A stretch of 22,137 nucleotides of DNA from Clostridia bacterium. Lineage in GTDB: Bacteria; Bacillota; Clostridia; Oscillospirales; CAG-272. Below, piece after piece: positions 1 to 7,700 of the stretch. A program made the translations under genes and the position numbers. Under the pieces are notes generated by a model, which saw only the letters and a program-made list of their open reading frames with translations, ran no database searches and was not told the DNA's origin. The first letter of the stretch is position 1, and each line of letters begins with the position of its first letter. The stretch covers positions 1 through 22,137 of the forward strand of contig JAFOGE010000079.1 of NCBI GenBank assembly GCA_017386965.1. Reading direction: 5' to 3'.

Positions 1-143
1 AGAAAAGGGATGCTGAAATCAAAGGAGCAATTGAAGCTTATAAACTCATTAATATGAACAGAGAACAAACTAAAGATGCAATTATGAAACAGTTTTCTAT
101 TCCCGAAGATTGGGCAGAAGACTGTTTAAACTTATACTGGTAA
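1..143 (+). CDS. C-terminal end of an unrecognised protein, 5' end outside window
   Basis: An open frame enters from the left edge and stops with TAA at 141-143, giving about 46 residues that end in NLYW. The visible part is helical and charged, with a pattern (…EAYKLINMNREQTKDAI…) like the helical tails of some clostridial nuclease or transposase-like proteins, but this is too short for a family call. The stretch is clearly more AT-rich than the genes to its right. It ends four bases before the stop of the convergent dipeptidase remnant. This fits a different origin for this end, for example the edge of an inserted segment. No function is assigned. Confidence 0.5.
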   Translation, partial: KRDAEIKGAIEAYKLINMNREQTKDAIMKQFSIPEDWAEDCLNLYW

Positions 144-147
144 CACG

Positions 148-429
148 TTAACTCATATCATTACGTTCGGGACAGAACGTGGTTAAATGCGCCCTTTCGT
201 TCAGGATCGCGGGATCGTTTTGGAGGTTTTTGAGCATGCTCCAAAAGCTGCTCCAGCCCTCATCATCCGTCAAACGTCGGTCGATCCAAAGCGCCATGAC
301 TTGAATGTACTGCGCAAAGCCTTCGGATTTTTCCAAGGACACGGCAAAGGTATTTCTTTCAAGAGGTTGCTTCTCGGTCAACATCCGAAAGGCAGTATCG
401 CAATGCAGATCAAATAAGGAAAGCTTCAT
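148..429 (-). pseudogene. Truncated membrane dipeptidase (peptidase M19), N-terminal remnant
   Basis: The 93-residue product begins with the family signature FDLHCDT. H9 and D11 correspond to the HxD metal ligands of renal/membrane dipeptidases, which hydrolyse dipeptides with a binuclear zinc site. The following stretch (SLEKSEGFAQYIQVMALWI) also fits the family. Family members are usually 300-400 residues, so about three quarters is missing, including the other zinc ligands. Homology seems to fade around residues 80-85, shortly before the TAA at 148-150. The start is well supported: GGAGGT lies just upstream of the ATG at 427-429. It follows yraN by 14 bases at the end of the operon. It is probably inactive. 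Confidence 0.72.
163..180. repeat. Short inverted repeat near the dipeptidase breakpoint
   Basis: ACGTTC (163-168) and GAACGT (175-180) are perfect inverted repeats around a 6-base loop. There is no T-run, so a terminator role is weak. The hairpin lies where dipeptidase homology is lost and base composition changes. It could be chance or a trace of the rearrangement. Confidence 0.3.
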
Positions 430-443
430 AAACGACCTCCGAC

Positions 444-836
444 TCAGTAGGCTGCTTTGAAATGGTGGATCGCCAAGACGCGCGGGCGCGTTCCTTCGGG
501 GACTTTTTCAAGAAAGATCTCGATCACATCCATTCGCGGTTGCTTGTGCGTCGGGTTCTCAAAGAGATACCGTTGCGCAGCGGCGCGGGTAAAGCGTTGT
601 TTCTCCTCACGAACCGCCATACCGGGCGGCGGTGCAGTCATCCAATCCTTGCGATGATAGCTTCTTGTTTTGACCTCAACAAACGCAATGTCACGCCATC
701 CCTCAGCCACAAGATCAATCTCATACTTTCCCGAGCGATAGTTCATTGCTTTGATTCGGTAGCCGCGGCGGCGCAGAAAGCGTGCCGCCAAGCGTTCACC
801 CCAATCGCCGATCTCTTTCGTGGTGCGAAATAGCAT
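444..836 (-). CDS. yraN: UPF0102 family protein YraN, predicted endonuclease-like
   Basis: The 130-residue product matches the YraN/UPF0102 family in length and motifs: GDWGERLAARFL near the N-terminus, NYRSGKYEIDLVA, then FVEVKTR. The EIDL…EVK arrangement is the PD-(D/E)XK nuclease core; the biochemical role is not well defined. A longer in-frame reading back to 983 exists, but the added residues are low-complexity antisense of rnhB. The ATG at 834-836 is preferred because it overlaps the rnhB stop as TAATG, is preceded by AGAGAAG, and begins where homology begins. Translational coupling to rnhB is likely. The order rnhB-yraN is common in Bacillota. Confidence 0.92.
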   Translation of the reverse strand: MLFRTTKEIGDWGERLAARFLRRRGYRIKAMNYRSGKYEIDLVAEGWRDIAFVEVKTRSYHRKDWMTAPPPGMAVREEKQRFTRAAAQRYLFENPTHKQPRMDVIEIFLEKVPEGTRPRVLAIHHFKAAY

Positions 837-1438
837 TATTTCTTCTCTAAAAAGCGGATGAATTGCTTGCGGTGAATGGGGGAAGGGCCGTGTAGGCGCA
901 GAGCATCCATATGCGCCTTCGTTCCGTACCCCTTGTGCTTGGCAATTCCATACTGTGGGTATGCTTGGTCCAGCTCCAGGCAAAGCCGATCACGTGTGAC
1001 CTTAGCCAAAATCGAGGCCGCGGCAATGCTTGGACTGATGGCATCGCCGTGAATGACGGCGGTTGCCGGAATTTGAAAATCGCGTGCAATGTTCCCATCG
1101 ATCAAGGCGTGGTCAGCAGGAACCGAAAGCCCGTCGATTGCGCGGCGCATGGCCAAAAGGTCTGCTTCCAGTATATTCATGCGGTCGATCTCCTCGACAC
1201 TGGCCTCCGCAATACAATATGCGACGGCGTTCTCACGGATGATGTCGAAGAGCTTTTCTCTCTTTTTCTCGGTTAACTTTTTCGAATCGTTCAAGCCTTC
1301 GGGGACGTAGCCGTCCGGAAGAATGCAGGCCGCAGCGACAACCGGTCCGCACAAGGGACCGCGACCGGCCTCATCCACTCCGCAAACGGAGGTAAAACCT
1401 TTCTCGTGCAGCTCTTGCTCCAGGGAAAAATCAAGCAT
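836..1438 (-). CDS. rnhB: Ribonuclease HII
   Basis: This 200-residue protein of normal family length cleaves the RNA strand of RNA-DNA hybrids and removes single ribonucleotides from DNA. The signature GVDEAGRGPL gives catalytic D22 and E23. LIDGN gives D114 and HGDAISPSIAAASILAKVTRD gives D132, completing the four-carboxylate site. The C-terminal KHKGYGTKAH and GPSPIHR motifs are also typical. The ATG at 1436-1438 is preceded by AAGGAGG and overlaps the end of rbgA by 8 bases, so translation is probably coupled. Nothing unusual is seen. Confidence 0.97.
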   Translation of the reverse strand: MLDFSLEQELHEKGFTSVCGVDEAGRGPLCGPVVAAACILPDGYVPEGLNDSKKLTEKKREKLFDIIRENAVAYCIAEASVEEIDRMNILEADLLAMRRAIDGLSVPADHALIDGNIARDFQIPATAVIHGDAISPSIAAASILAKVTRDRLCLELDQAYPQYGIAKHKGYGTKAHMDALRLHGPSPIHRKQFIRFLEKK

Positions 1439-2318
1439 CGGGAAGCTCCTCCTTGGAATAGCGATCCAACGTAATCCGGCCGATCTTTGCGGAACGGAAT
1501 TCCTCGATCAGCGTGTTTGCCGTGCGCTCGGTATTGATCTCGCCTCCACTGACGAGAAAACCGCGCTTTTTGCCAATGGCAAGAAACAGATCGTAATCGG
1601 AGAGCTCGCGATAGGCCTCCATATCCCCAAGCTTATAGCGCGTGGAAAGCAACTCCGGATACAAACGGCGCAAGCGCTTGCAGAGGATCACGGCTAAGGC
1701 CTCCAGATCCAGAACGCCGTCACGGATGGCACCGGTTAGGGCAAGATTTTCTCCAACACGGCGCTCCTCGAACTTGGGCCAAAGGATTCCGGGCATATCC
1801 AACAGATCCACGCCCACGGAGGTCGTAACCCATTGCTTGTCCAACGTGACGCCGGGTCTGTTCTCAACCTTGGTCTTTTTGTTTCCGCAAATGCGGTTGA
1901 TCAGAGAAGATTTTCCAACGTTTGGAACACCCAGCACCATGGCGCGCACACGGCGTCCGGTCATGCCCTTTTCCTCATAACGGCGAAGCTTCTCTGCGAG
2001 AATCCTTTTAATCGTGGGAGCAAGCTGGTTCATGCCTTCGCCGGTTACACAGTCGGTCAGAAGGCAGAAGGTATTTTCATTGGTGTAACGTTTGACCCAG
2101 GAAGCATCCTGCGCAGGATCGGCAAGGGAAGCCTTGTTGAGCAGAAGCAGGGTGGGCTTGTTTTCCGTAAGACGAGCGATCTCCGGATTCCGAGAGCTAT
2201 AGGGAATACGGGCATCCAGAATTTCGATCACCAGATCGACGTGTTTTAGGTTTTCCGTGATCATACGGCGCGTTTTCGCCATATGACCGGGAAACCATTG
2301 TATGGTTTCGGATGGCAT
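1431..2318 (-). CDS. rbgA: Ribosome biogenesis GTPase RbgA (YlqF)
   Basis: This 295-residue circularly permuted GTPase helps late assembly of the 50S ribosomal subunit in Gram-positive bacteria. Motif order shows the permutation: G4 NKAS at 61-64 comes before G1 GVPNVGKSS at 130-138, the G2 threonine follows in RPGVT, and G3 DMPG lies at 174-177. The N-terminal IQWFPGHMAKTRRMI and the helical C-terminal RNA-binding region are typical. NKAS replaces the classic NKAD, a known variation. The start is supported by GAAAGGA 9 bases upstream. It follows lepB after 31 bases and overlaps rnhB, consistent with the familiar lepB-rbgA-rnhB order. Confidence 0.96.
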   Translation of the reverse strand: MPSETIQWFPGHMAKTRRMITENLKHVDLVIEILDARIPYSSRNPEIARLTENKPTLLLLNKASLADPAQDASWVKRYTNENTFCLLTDCVTGEGMNQLAPTIKRILAEKLRRYEEKGMTGRRVRAMVLGVPNVGKSSLINRICGNKKTKVENRPGVTLDKQWVTTSVGVDLLDMPGILWPKFEERRVGENLALTGAIRDGVLDLEALAVILCKRLRRLYPELLSTRYKLGDMEAYRELSDYDLFLAIGKKRGFLVSGGEINTERTANTLIEEFRSAKIGRITLDRYSKEELPDA

Positions 2319-2349
2319 AAGATCACATCCTTTCTAAAAAGTCTGAATT

Positions 2350-3042
2350 TTAGGACTCCGAGAACAGAGTAAAGGGATTGATGCGGACGATGGCGCGGCC
2401 AAGAATGCAACGCACATCAACAAATGCGATGTCAGCATCTCGGCTATCGCGCGACCAGTTTCGGTTATCGCCCATAACGAACACATGTCCTGCCGGCACG
2501 GTAGCGGTCAGCACGTTTTTGTCCACATCGTAGTGGGGGTTTGCGGTATAGAGATAAACGTAATCCGCAGTGTTGATATAGGAATCGATCGGACGACCGT
2601 GGCCATCCTTCAGAATGTGATAGGGATCATCGTAAAGGATTCCGTCGATGAGGATCTCTCCGGTGCTAAAATCGATACGGATCGTTTGTCCCTCGGTTGC
2701 GATCACACGCTTCACAAGCGTCTTTTGCAGGTCCGGGGGAGAGGTTGGCTCGGTCAGATGGAAGACGACGATATCGTTCTGCTCCGGTGTGTAGAAAAGA
2801 TCCGAGATCAGAAGATTCTCCCCGTCAAAAAGCGTGTTCTCCATAGAGGAGCCGTCCACACGGCAAAGCCTCATGAAAAAGGAAAAGAGAAGAATCACGA
2901 CAAATACCGACCATGCAAACATTTCGACAATGTCAAACACGGAGGAGGCGAGCCGAAGGCCAAAGGGGGACTTGGGAGATTCTTGCTCTTCCGGACACGG
3001 CATTACGCCATCTTCCTCGGGAAGCAATGGCTCTTGATTCAT
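2350..3042 (-). CDS. lepB: Signal peptidase I (type I leader peptidase)
   Basis: This 230-residue membrane protease removes signal peptides from secreted proteins. A single hydrophobic segment lies around residues 38-59, after an acidic, proline-rich cytoplasmic tail. The catalytic serine is S66 in DGSSMENTL. The general-base lysine is K111 in LVKRVIATEG. GDNRNWSRDSR (191-201) and ILGRAIVRINPF are the conserved box D/E regions. One membrane segment is typical of Gram-positive enzymes. The proposed ATG has GAAAGGA about 11 bases upstream, a long spacing. It sits 24 bases after the apgM-like gene and before rbgA, so it probably belongs to the same transcript. Confidence 0.96.
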   Translation of the reverse strand: MNQEPLLPEEDGVMPCPEEQESPKSPFGLRLASSVFDIVEMFAWSVFVVILLFSFFMRLCRVDGSSMENTLFDGENLLISDLFYTPEQNDIVVFHLTEPTSPPDLQKTLVKRVIATEGQTIRIDFSTGEILIDGILYDDPYHILKDGHGRPIDSYINTADYVYLYTANPHYDVDKNVLTATVPAGHVFVMGDNRNWSRDSRDADIAFVDVRCILGRAIVRINPFTLFSES

Positions 3043-3066
3043 AGTGCGTAAAATCCTTTCGGTAAA

Positions 3067-4281
3067 TTAGGCTTTCAGTAAAAGCTCCATCAAGCGGAAG
3101 CCGTCTGCAAGATAGCGGTTGCAGGAGGCAGCGGTTTCCTCGCAAAAGCACTCCACGCCGTTTTCGGGGTGCTTGGGATCGTAGATCAGGAAGGGAACCG
3201 GATCCATGGTGTGCGTCCGTACACGGATGGGCGTAGGATGATCGGGGAGGATCATAACGCGATAGTCGTCACCGCAGCCGTCAAGGTACTCCAGAACAGG
3301 GGCAAGGATCTTCTTGTCGATCAACTCCACCGAAAGCACCTTGTTTTCAAGCTCTGCGCGGTGTCCGCACTCATCCGGAGCCTCGACATGAACGTAAACA
3401 TAATCAGCTCCGTCGCGGAAGGCCTCAATGGCGGCATTCGCTTTTCCGGTATAATTGGTATGCACGTTTCCGGTAGCACCCTCAACGTCGATCGAGCGCA
3501 TTCCTGCGCAAAGGCCGATTCCCTTGATCAGATCCACTGCAGAGATCACGGCTCCGTTCAATCCCCAGCGCTCCTTGAAATTCGGGAGCTGAGGCTTCTT
3601 TCCGGGACTCCAGAACCAAACCGAATTCGCGGGCTTCAGACCTCTGGCGCGGCGCGCCTCGTTGACAGGATGATGATTGAGGATCGCAAAGCTCTCCTTC
3701 ATCATGCGGTAGAATTCCTCGCCGCCGTTGTCCGTGCGGGGAAGATATTCGCCGATTCGCTTTCCGAGAATGTCGTGCGGACGCATAAAGGGATATTGAT
3801 CGTTTCCGTTCTTTTGAATCAGACAATGGCGGTAGCTGACGCCGGTATAGAAGCGTCTGACATCATTTCCCATCTTTTCCTGGATCGTCTTGATCAACTC
3901 GTCTGCCTCGGCGGTTGTGATCTCGTCTGCGCTGTGATCCAAGATGATCTTGTCCTCATAGGGCTCGCCGTTATCGGAGAGCGTGACCACGTTGCAACGG
4001 TACGCGGTTTCGTCCGGTTGCATTTCGATGCCCATGCTGACTGCCTCCAGGGGAGAGCGTCCCTTGGAATAGATCTTGGGATCGAAGGAAAGGATTGCCA
4101 TGTTTGCGGTATCGCTTTCGGGTACCATGCCTTCGGGCACGTTCGAAACCGTTCCGACAAGAGCACTTGCGGCCAGCCGATCCATATTGGGCTTGTCTGC
4201 CGTCTGCATCGGAGTGCGATTTCCAAGATCTGCGATTTTTTCATCGGCCATGCCGTCCGGAATTAAAACAAAATATTTCAT
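3067..4281 (-). CDS. apgM: Cofactor-independent phosphoglycerate mutase, ApgM type (alternative: homoserine kinase-like)
   Basis: This 404-residue alkaline-phosphatase-superfamily protein has the length of the archaeal-type phosphoglycerate mutase (3-phosphoglycerate to 2-phosphoglycerate). D9 in LIPDGMAD and S56-D57-T58 in PESDTANMAILSFDP match the metal-binding and nucleophile regions. APDECGHR and ILPDHPTP hold later metal ligands. A related bacterial subfamily has been proposed to be homoserine kinase from gene context. No threonine genes are present here, so the mutase name is only the family default. The start has GAAAGGA upstream. It is the first gene of the minus operon, behind a strong promoter at 4365-4393, with a leader of about 80 bases. 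Confidence 0.87.
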   Translation of the reverse strand: MKYFVLIPDGMADEKIADLGNRTPMQTADKPNMDRLAASALVGTVSNVPEGMVPESDTANMAILSFDPKIYSKGRSPLEAVSMGIEMQPDETAYRCNVVTLSDNGEPYEDKIILDHSADEITTAEADELIKTIQEKMGNDVRRFYTGVSYRHCLIQKNGNDQYPFMRPHDILGKRIGEYLPRTDNGGEEFYRMMKESFAILNHHPVNEARRARGLKPANSVWFWSPGKKPQLPNFKERWGLNGAVISAVDLIKGIGLCAGMRSIDVEGATGNVHTNYTGKANAAIEAFRDGADYVYVHVEAPDECGHRAELENKVLSVELIDKKILAPVLEYLDGCGDDYRVMILPDHPTPIRVRTHTMDPVPFLIYDPKHPENGVECFCEETAASCNRYLADGFRLMELLLKA

Positions 4282-4364
4282 TGAGTGTCCTTTCTACGGG
4301 GAACAATCGCGGGGAATCCACTCCGAAATTGATCGGCGCAAAGAAATAAATAATATTTCTATAT

Positions 4365-4393
4365 ATTATATCATATTCTTGAAAAAAGTACAA
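4365..4393 (-). promoter_or_regulatory. Sigma-A promoter for the apgM-lepB-rbgA operon
   Basis: On the minus strand, TTGTAC (4388-4393) and TATAAT (4365-4370) are separated by exactly 17 bases, and TGA precedes the -10 (an extended -10). It lies about 85 bases before the apgM-like start and faces the opposite promoter at 4466-4494. Confidence 0.85.
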
Positions 4394-4465
4394 TAGCAAA
4401 TGCGCCATTTTTTTCAAAAATAATACAAACAAATGTGGTCTATTTGCAAAAAAATAATAATGGTG

Positions 4466-4494
4466 TTGCAAAAGGAAAAAAGATATGGTAAAAT
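4466..4494 (+). promoter_or_regulatory. Sigma-A promoter for the 4530 gene
   Basis: TTGCAA (4466-4471) and TAAAAT (4489-4494) have a 17-base spacer, with TGG just before the -10. The start codon follows 35 bases later behind AGGAGG. Confidence 0.8.
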
Positions 4495-4529
4495 AAAAGC
4501 AAGAGATTTCGAAAATCAGGAGGGTTCCT

Positions 4530-5198
4530 ATGATACCGGAAGAACAAATTACCGAGCAAGCCGCTTACGAGCAAAAGCTTCGGGATGCAAAGAAAACAAA
4601 AAAGAAAATTCTGATCGCATTCGGTGCCATCCTCGCCGTGATCCTTTTCCTTTTTCTTTTGATTTTTGCGATTGAAAAGATCACCGCCTCCATCTTCGCG
4701 CCAAAAGCTCCGGAATATAAATTCTATCCCACGTACACAGGGGATATTATGAAAAACCAAGGATACCTCAATCTGAACCGCGACGTTGTCTATGCTTACG
4801 ATTCTACCGGATTCGGTTTCTCAACTTCTATTACGGAGGATGAGTGGGAGAGCTTTGACGGAGAGGTGCGTTTCCTTTACAATTACCTCCAAATTATCAT
4901 TTCCGGAGATTCCGAGGCATACAACGCCTGCTTGAGTCAGAATTATATCAAAAAATACGGAACTGTTGCAGACTTTCCGCCGCAAATGCTTTATGAAATG
5001 AAGATCTCCTATTATCGCACCGATAATGACGGAGGGAAGGTGTATAAGATGGAATATAAATTCTATCGCAATGACGGAACCTTCCGTGACGATGTGGGAA
5101 GCGGTATGAGCCGTCCACAGTACATTAAGGTGGTGAAGGATGATACCGGCGCGTACAAAATCGAAAACATTGCCACACAATATGAAGTAATAGGATGA
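4530..5198 (+). CDS. Membrane-anchored protein of unknown function
   Basis: The 222-residue protein has a charged, lysine-rich cytoplasmic N-terminus, one strong membrane segment at about residues 25-47 and a mostly polar C-terminal domain of about 170 residues. That domain is predicted to be outside the cell and is rich in aromatic residues (Y/F). The pattern of alternating strands near the end (VYKMEYKFYRNDG… IKVVKDDTGAYKIENI) resembles NTF2-like or other small extracellular domains, but no family is recognised. The ATG is well placed behind AGGAGGG. It has its own promoter and is followed by a separate promoter for nfeD, so it seems to be a single-gene unit. Confidence 0.85.
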   Translation: MIPEEQITEQAAYEQKLRDAKKTKKKILIAFGAILAVILFLFLLIFAIEKITASIFAPKAPEYKFYPTYTGDIMKNQGYLNLNRDVVYAYDSTGFGFSTSITEDEWESFDGEVRFLYNYLQIIISGDSEAYNACLSQNYIKKYGTVADFPPQMLYEMKISYYRTDNDGGKVYKMEYKFYRNDGTFRDDVGSGMSRPQYIKVVKDDTGAYKIENIATQYEVIG

Positions 5199-5229
5199 AA
5201 ATATTTTTCAAAAAATTCTAAGAAATCTA

Positions 5230-5258
5230 TTGACAATCGCGTGACTGTGTGATATAAT
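5230..5258 (+). promoter_or_regulatory. Perfect consensus sigma-A promoter for the nfeD-SPFH operon
   Basis: TTGACA (5230-5235), a 17-base spacer and TATAAT (5253-5258), with TGA before the -10. All 12 core positions match consensus and it has an extended -10. It lies 30 bases before the NfeD start, whose ribosome binding site is AAAGGAGG. Confidence 0.92.
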
Positions 5259-5287
5259 TAAATTACCACAACGAAAGGAGGAAAATC

Positions 5288-5773
5288 ATGCTCGAATTTT
5301 TCGTAGAAAACGGATATACGCTGTTTTGGCTTGCCGTCGCGATCGCGACCGCCGTTGTTGAGGGGATGACCTGTGGACTGGTGTCCGTTTGGTTTGTTCC
5401 CGGAGCACTCGTCGCCCTCGTGATCTCGTTCTTTTGTGATCTGTTCTGGGTACAGCTGCTGGCGTTCCTGCTGATCTCGCTTGCCTCGCTGATCCTGGTC
5501 AAGACGGTCTTCAAAAAGTATTTGCCAAACCAAAAGGCCTTCCGTTCCAATTCGGATGCCCTCATCGGCGAGCGCGGGATCGTTCTGGAAACAGTCGATA
5601 ACCTGCACGAAACGGGAAGCGTAAAGATCCGCTCTCTCGTCTGGACCGCTCGTTCCTCCGATGACCGCACCGTCCTGCCCGAGGGGAGCTTCGTCATTGT
5701 TGAGGACATCTCGGGTGTCAAGCTCATCTGCAAGCCCGATTCCAAGCAAAACGCAGATCGTACACAAAAATAA
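5288..5773 (+). CDS. NfeD family membrane protein
   Basis: The 161-residue protein has membrane segments at roughly 11-28, 30-49 and 52-73, then a soluble C-terminal domain (about 85-150) of the NfeD OB-fold type with IGERGIVLETVDN and GSFVIVEDISGVKLIC. Short NfeD proteins are partners of SPFH/stomatin proteins and are usually encoded beside them, as here (24 bases apart). They are thought to act in membrane microdomain organisation or membrane-protein quality control. The start is supported by AAAGGAGG with good spacing. No N-terminal ClpP-like protease domain is present, so this is the short form. Confidence 0.9.
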   Translation: MLEFFVENGYTLFWLAVAIATAVVEGMTCGLVSVWFVPGALVALVISFFCDLFWVQLLAFLLISLASLILVKTVFKKYLPNQKAFRSNSDALIGERGIVLETVDNLHETGSVKIRSLVWTARSSDDRTVLPEGSFVIVEDISGVKLICKPDSKQNADRTQK

Positions 5774-5797
5774 ACCATTACAGAAAGGAAAACAACT

Positions 5798-6733
5798 ATG
5801 GGACCTTTAATTGTCGTCGCCGTACTGATCGGCATTCTTCTTGTCATCCTCATTTCCAACATTCACATTGTTCCGCAGTCCAAGGCCTATCTGATCGAGC
5901 GTCTCGGCGCCTACCATCAGACCTGGCGTACGGGCATCCACTTCAAGATTCCTTTTATTGATCGCATTGCAAAGCGTATCAACCTCATGGAGCAGGTCGC
6001 AGATTATCCGCCCCAGCCCGTAATTACCAAGGATAACGTCCGTATGCAGATCGACACCGTCGTCTTCTTCCAGATCACCGACTGCAAGCTTTATGCCTAC
6101 GGCCACACCACACCGATGGCTGCTATTGAAAATCTGACAGCCACCACGCTCCGTAACATCATTGGCGAACTGGAGTTGGATAGCACCTTGACCTCCCGCG
6201 ACATCATCAACACTAAGATGCGCTCCATTCTGGACGAGGCTACCGACCCTTGGGGTATTAAGGTTACCCGCGTTGAGCTGAAGAACATCATTCCCCCCAG
6301 AGAGATCCAGGATGCCATGGAGAAGCAGATGAAGGCTGAGCGTGAGCGCCGTGAGGCGATCCTGCGTGCAGAGGGCGAGAAGAACTCTACCATTCTGGTT
6401 GCCCAGGGTAAGAAGGAATCCAAGATCTTGGAGGCTGAGGCAGAGAAGCAATCGCAGATCCTGCGCGCCGAGGCAATCAAGGAATCCAAGATCCGCGAGG
6501 CCGAGGGTGAAGCCGCTGCTATTCTTTCTATTCAGAAGGCTACCGCAGACGGTATCCGGATGATCAACGAGGCCGACCCTGCACAGGGCGTGATCGCTAT
6601 CAAGAGCCTGGAGGCACTGGAAAAGGTTGCCGACGGAAAGGCTACCAAGATCATCATTCCCTCTGAGATCCAGAACATTGCAGGTCTTGTGTCCAGCATC
6701 AAGGAAGTTGCAACGGATTCGACCGCGAAATAA
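5798..6733 (+). CDS. SPFH domain / stomatin-like protein (QmcA-type)
   Basis: The 311-residue protein has an N-terminal membrane anchor (about residues 3-21), an SPFH/band 7 domain (about 25-180; VPQSKAYLIERLGAYHQTW, DNVRMQIDTVVFFQI) and a long alanine/glutamate-rich coiled coil (about 175-250) with repeated AEGEK/AEAEK units. Such proteins form large membrane-bound oligomers that scaffold microdomains and membrane proteases. Codon use differs from neighbours: nearly every lysine is AAG, which suggests high expression. It follows nfeD by 24 bases with an AGAAAGGA ribosome binding site, shares its promoter, and ends before a strong terminator. Confidence 0.95.
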   Translation: MGPLIVVAVLIGILLVILISNIHIVPQSKAYLIERLGAYHQTWRTGIHFKIPFIDRIAKRINLMEQVADYPPQPVITKDNVRMQIDTVVFFQITDCKLYAYGHTTPMAAIENLTATTLRNIIGELELDSTLTSRDIINTKMRSILDEATDPWGIKVTRVELKNIIPPREIQDAMEKQMKAERERREAILRAEGEKNSTILVAQGKKESKILEAEAEKQSQILRAEAIKESKIREAEGEAAAILSIQKATADGIRMINEADPAQGVIAIKSLEALEKVADGKATKIIIPSEIQNIAGLVSSIKEVATDSTAK

Positions 6734-6749
6734 TAGAATCACCAAACAG

Positions 6750-6793
6750 GGGCGTTCCCCAATGCGATCTGCATTGGGGAACGCCCTTTTTTT
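6750..6793 (+). terminator. Rho-independent terminator after the SPFH gene
   Basis: A perfect 16-base-pair stem (6750-6765 with 6771-6786) with a 5-base loop GATCT is followed by seven T residues and a further T-rich stretch. It lies 16 bases after the stop codon. Confidence 0.96.
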
Positions 6794-6890
6794 ATTTTTT
6801 GATTTTCATGGTTCTTTTTTCAAGGTTTTTTCGAGAAGAAATACGGGGAAACTGTATTGAACGCAAAAAAACAAGTGAAGGGAGTTTGAG

Positions 6891-7700
6891 ATGAAAAAAA
6901 TTGCAATTTGCTTTCTGTCTTTTCTTGTTCTCATTTCTGTCAAAGGTTCTCCTGCCTACGCCGAGGAAAAAAGCTACCATTGGTATTGCGTCCACGTCAA
7001 GGACCATGTTCAGCCTTGTGTTGATCCAACGTTGGCATTCGTTCAAGAGCTGGACGGTTATTATATCGACCCGAAACACACAGACCCAAATGCAGATGAT
7101 AAGGTGATCTATCTTACCTTTGATGCAGGATATGAAAACGGAAATGTGGAAAAGGTTTTGGATGTGTTACAGGAAGAGGCCGCTCCGGGTGCCTTCTTCA
7201 TTTTGAGCAATCTGATCGAGAAGAATCCGGAGCTGGTGAAACGAATGGAAGAGGAAGGGCACACGGTCTGTAATCATACGGCACATCACAAAAACATGAC
7301 GCTTTTAAAGCATGCGGATTTTTCGGAGGAGCTTGCTTTATTGGAGGAAAAATATCTTGCCCTCACGGGAAAGAATATTGCTTCCTATTACCGTCCGCCG
7401 GAGGGATGCTTTAATCGGGAAAATCTTGTTTGGGCAAAGGAACGAGGCTACAAAACGGTTTTCTGGAGCTTTGCTTACCCCGATTGGGACAATCAAAAGC
7501 AAATGTCACCGGAGCGTGCCAAGAAGATCATTCTGGAAAACGCCCACAACGGAGAAGTCATGCTCCTGCATCCGACCTCTGCTACAAATGCGTGTATTCT
7601 TCGGGACGTGATTCGGGAATTAAAGGCCGAGGGATACCGCTTTGGCACGCTGGATGAGCTGACGGGAGCCGGATATGAGAACGCATTGCCCGAGGAATAG
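6891..7700 (+). CDS. pdaA: Polysaccharide deacetylase, PdaA-type (muramic delta-lactam pathway)
   Basis: The 269-residue secreted CE4-fold protein has a signal peptide with likely cleavage after AYA at residue 24. Motif 1 is TFDAGYENG (76-84), the PdaA form in which the second Asp of TFDDG is Ala. The metal-binding motif is HTAHH (H129, H133). RPPEG lies at 168-172, FAYPDW at 194-199 and LLHPTS at 225-230. In Bacillus subtilis PdaA removes the acetyl group of N-acetylmuramic acid during spore-cortex delta-lactam formation, so this suggests sporulation. The ATG follows AAGGGAG. No clear sigma-A promoter was found upstream; a sporulation sigma factor would explain that, but no matching site was recognised. 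Confidence 0.9.
   Translation: MKKIAICFLSFLVLISVKGSPAYAEEKSYHWYCVHVKDHVQPCVDPTLAFVQELDGYYIDPKHTDPNADDKVIYLTFDAGYENGNVEKVLDVLQEEAAPGAFFILSNLIEKNPELVKRMEEEGHTVCNHTAHHKNMTLLKHADFSEELALLEEKYLALTGKNIASYYRPPEGCFNRENLVWAKERGYKTVFWSFAYPDWDNQKQMSPERAKKIILENAHNGEVMLLHPTSATNACILRDVIRELKAEGYRFGTLDELTGAGYENALPEE

Noticed and set aside
141..150. Near-palindrome TAAC-AC-GTTA at the junction
   Set aside because: It is too short to be an attachment site or insertion end without a second copy in view.
837..983. N-terminal extension of YraN
   Set aside because: It overlaps rnhB, has no family homology, and the TAATG overlap with AGAGAAG supports the ATG at 834-836.
3169..4266. Long plus-strand open frame (365 codons) opposite the apgM-like gene
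   Set aside because: It lies wholly antisense to a gene with clear catalytic motifs, has no ribosome binding site, and its product has no recognisable features.
6400..6540. Repeated AEGEK/AEAEK coding segments in the SPFH gene as a DNA repeat
   Set aside because: They reflect the normal coiled-coil repeat of this protein family and not a separate DNA element.
5807..6745. 312-codon minus-strand open frame opposite the SPFH gene
   Set aside because: It is antisense to a well-supported SPFH gene; its length is a by-product of the strong codon bias there.
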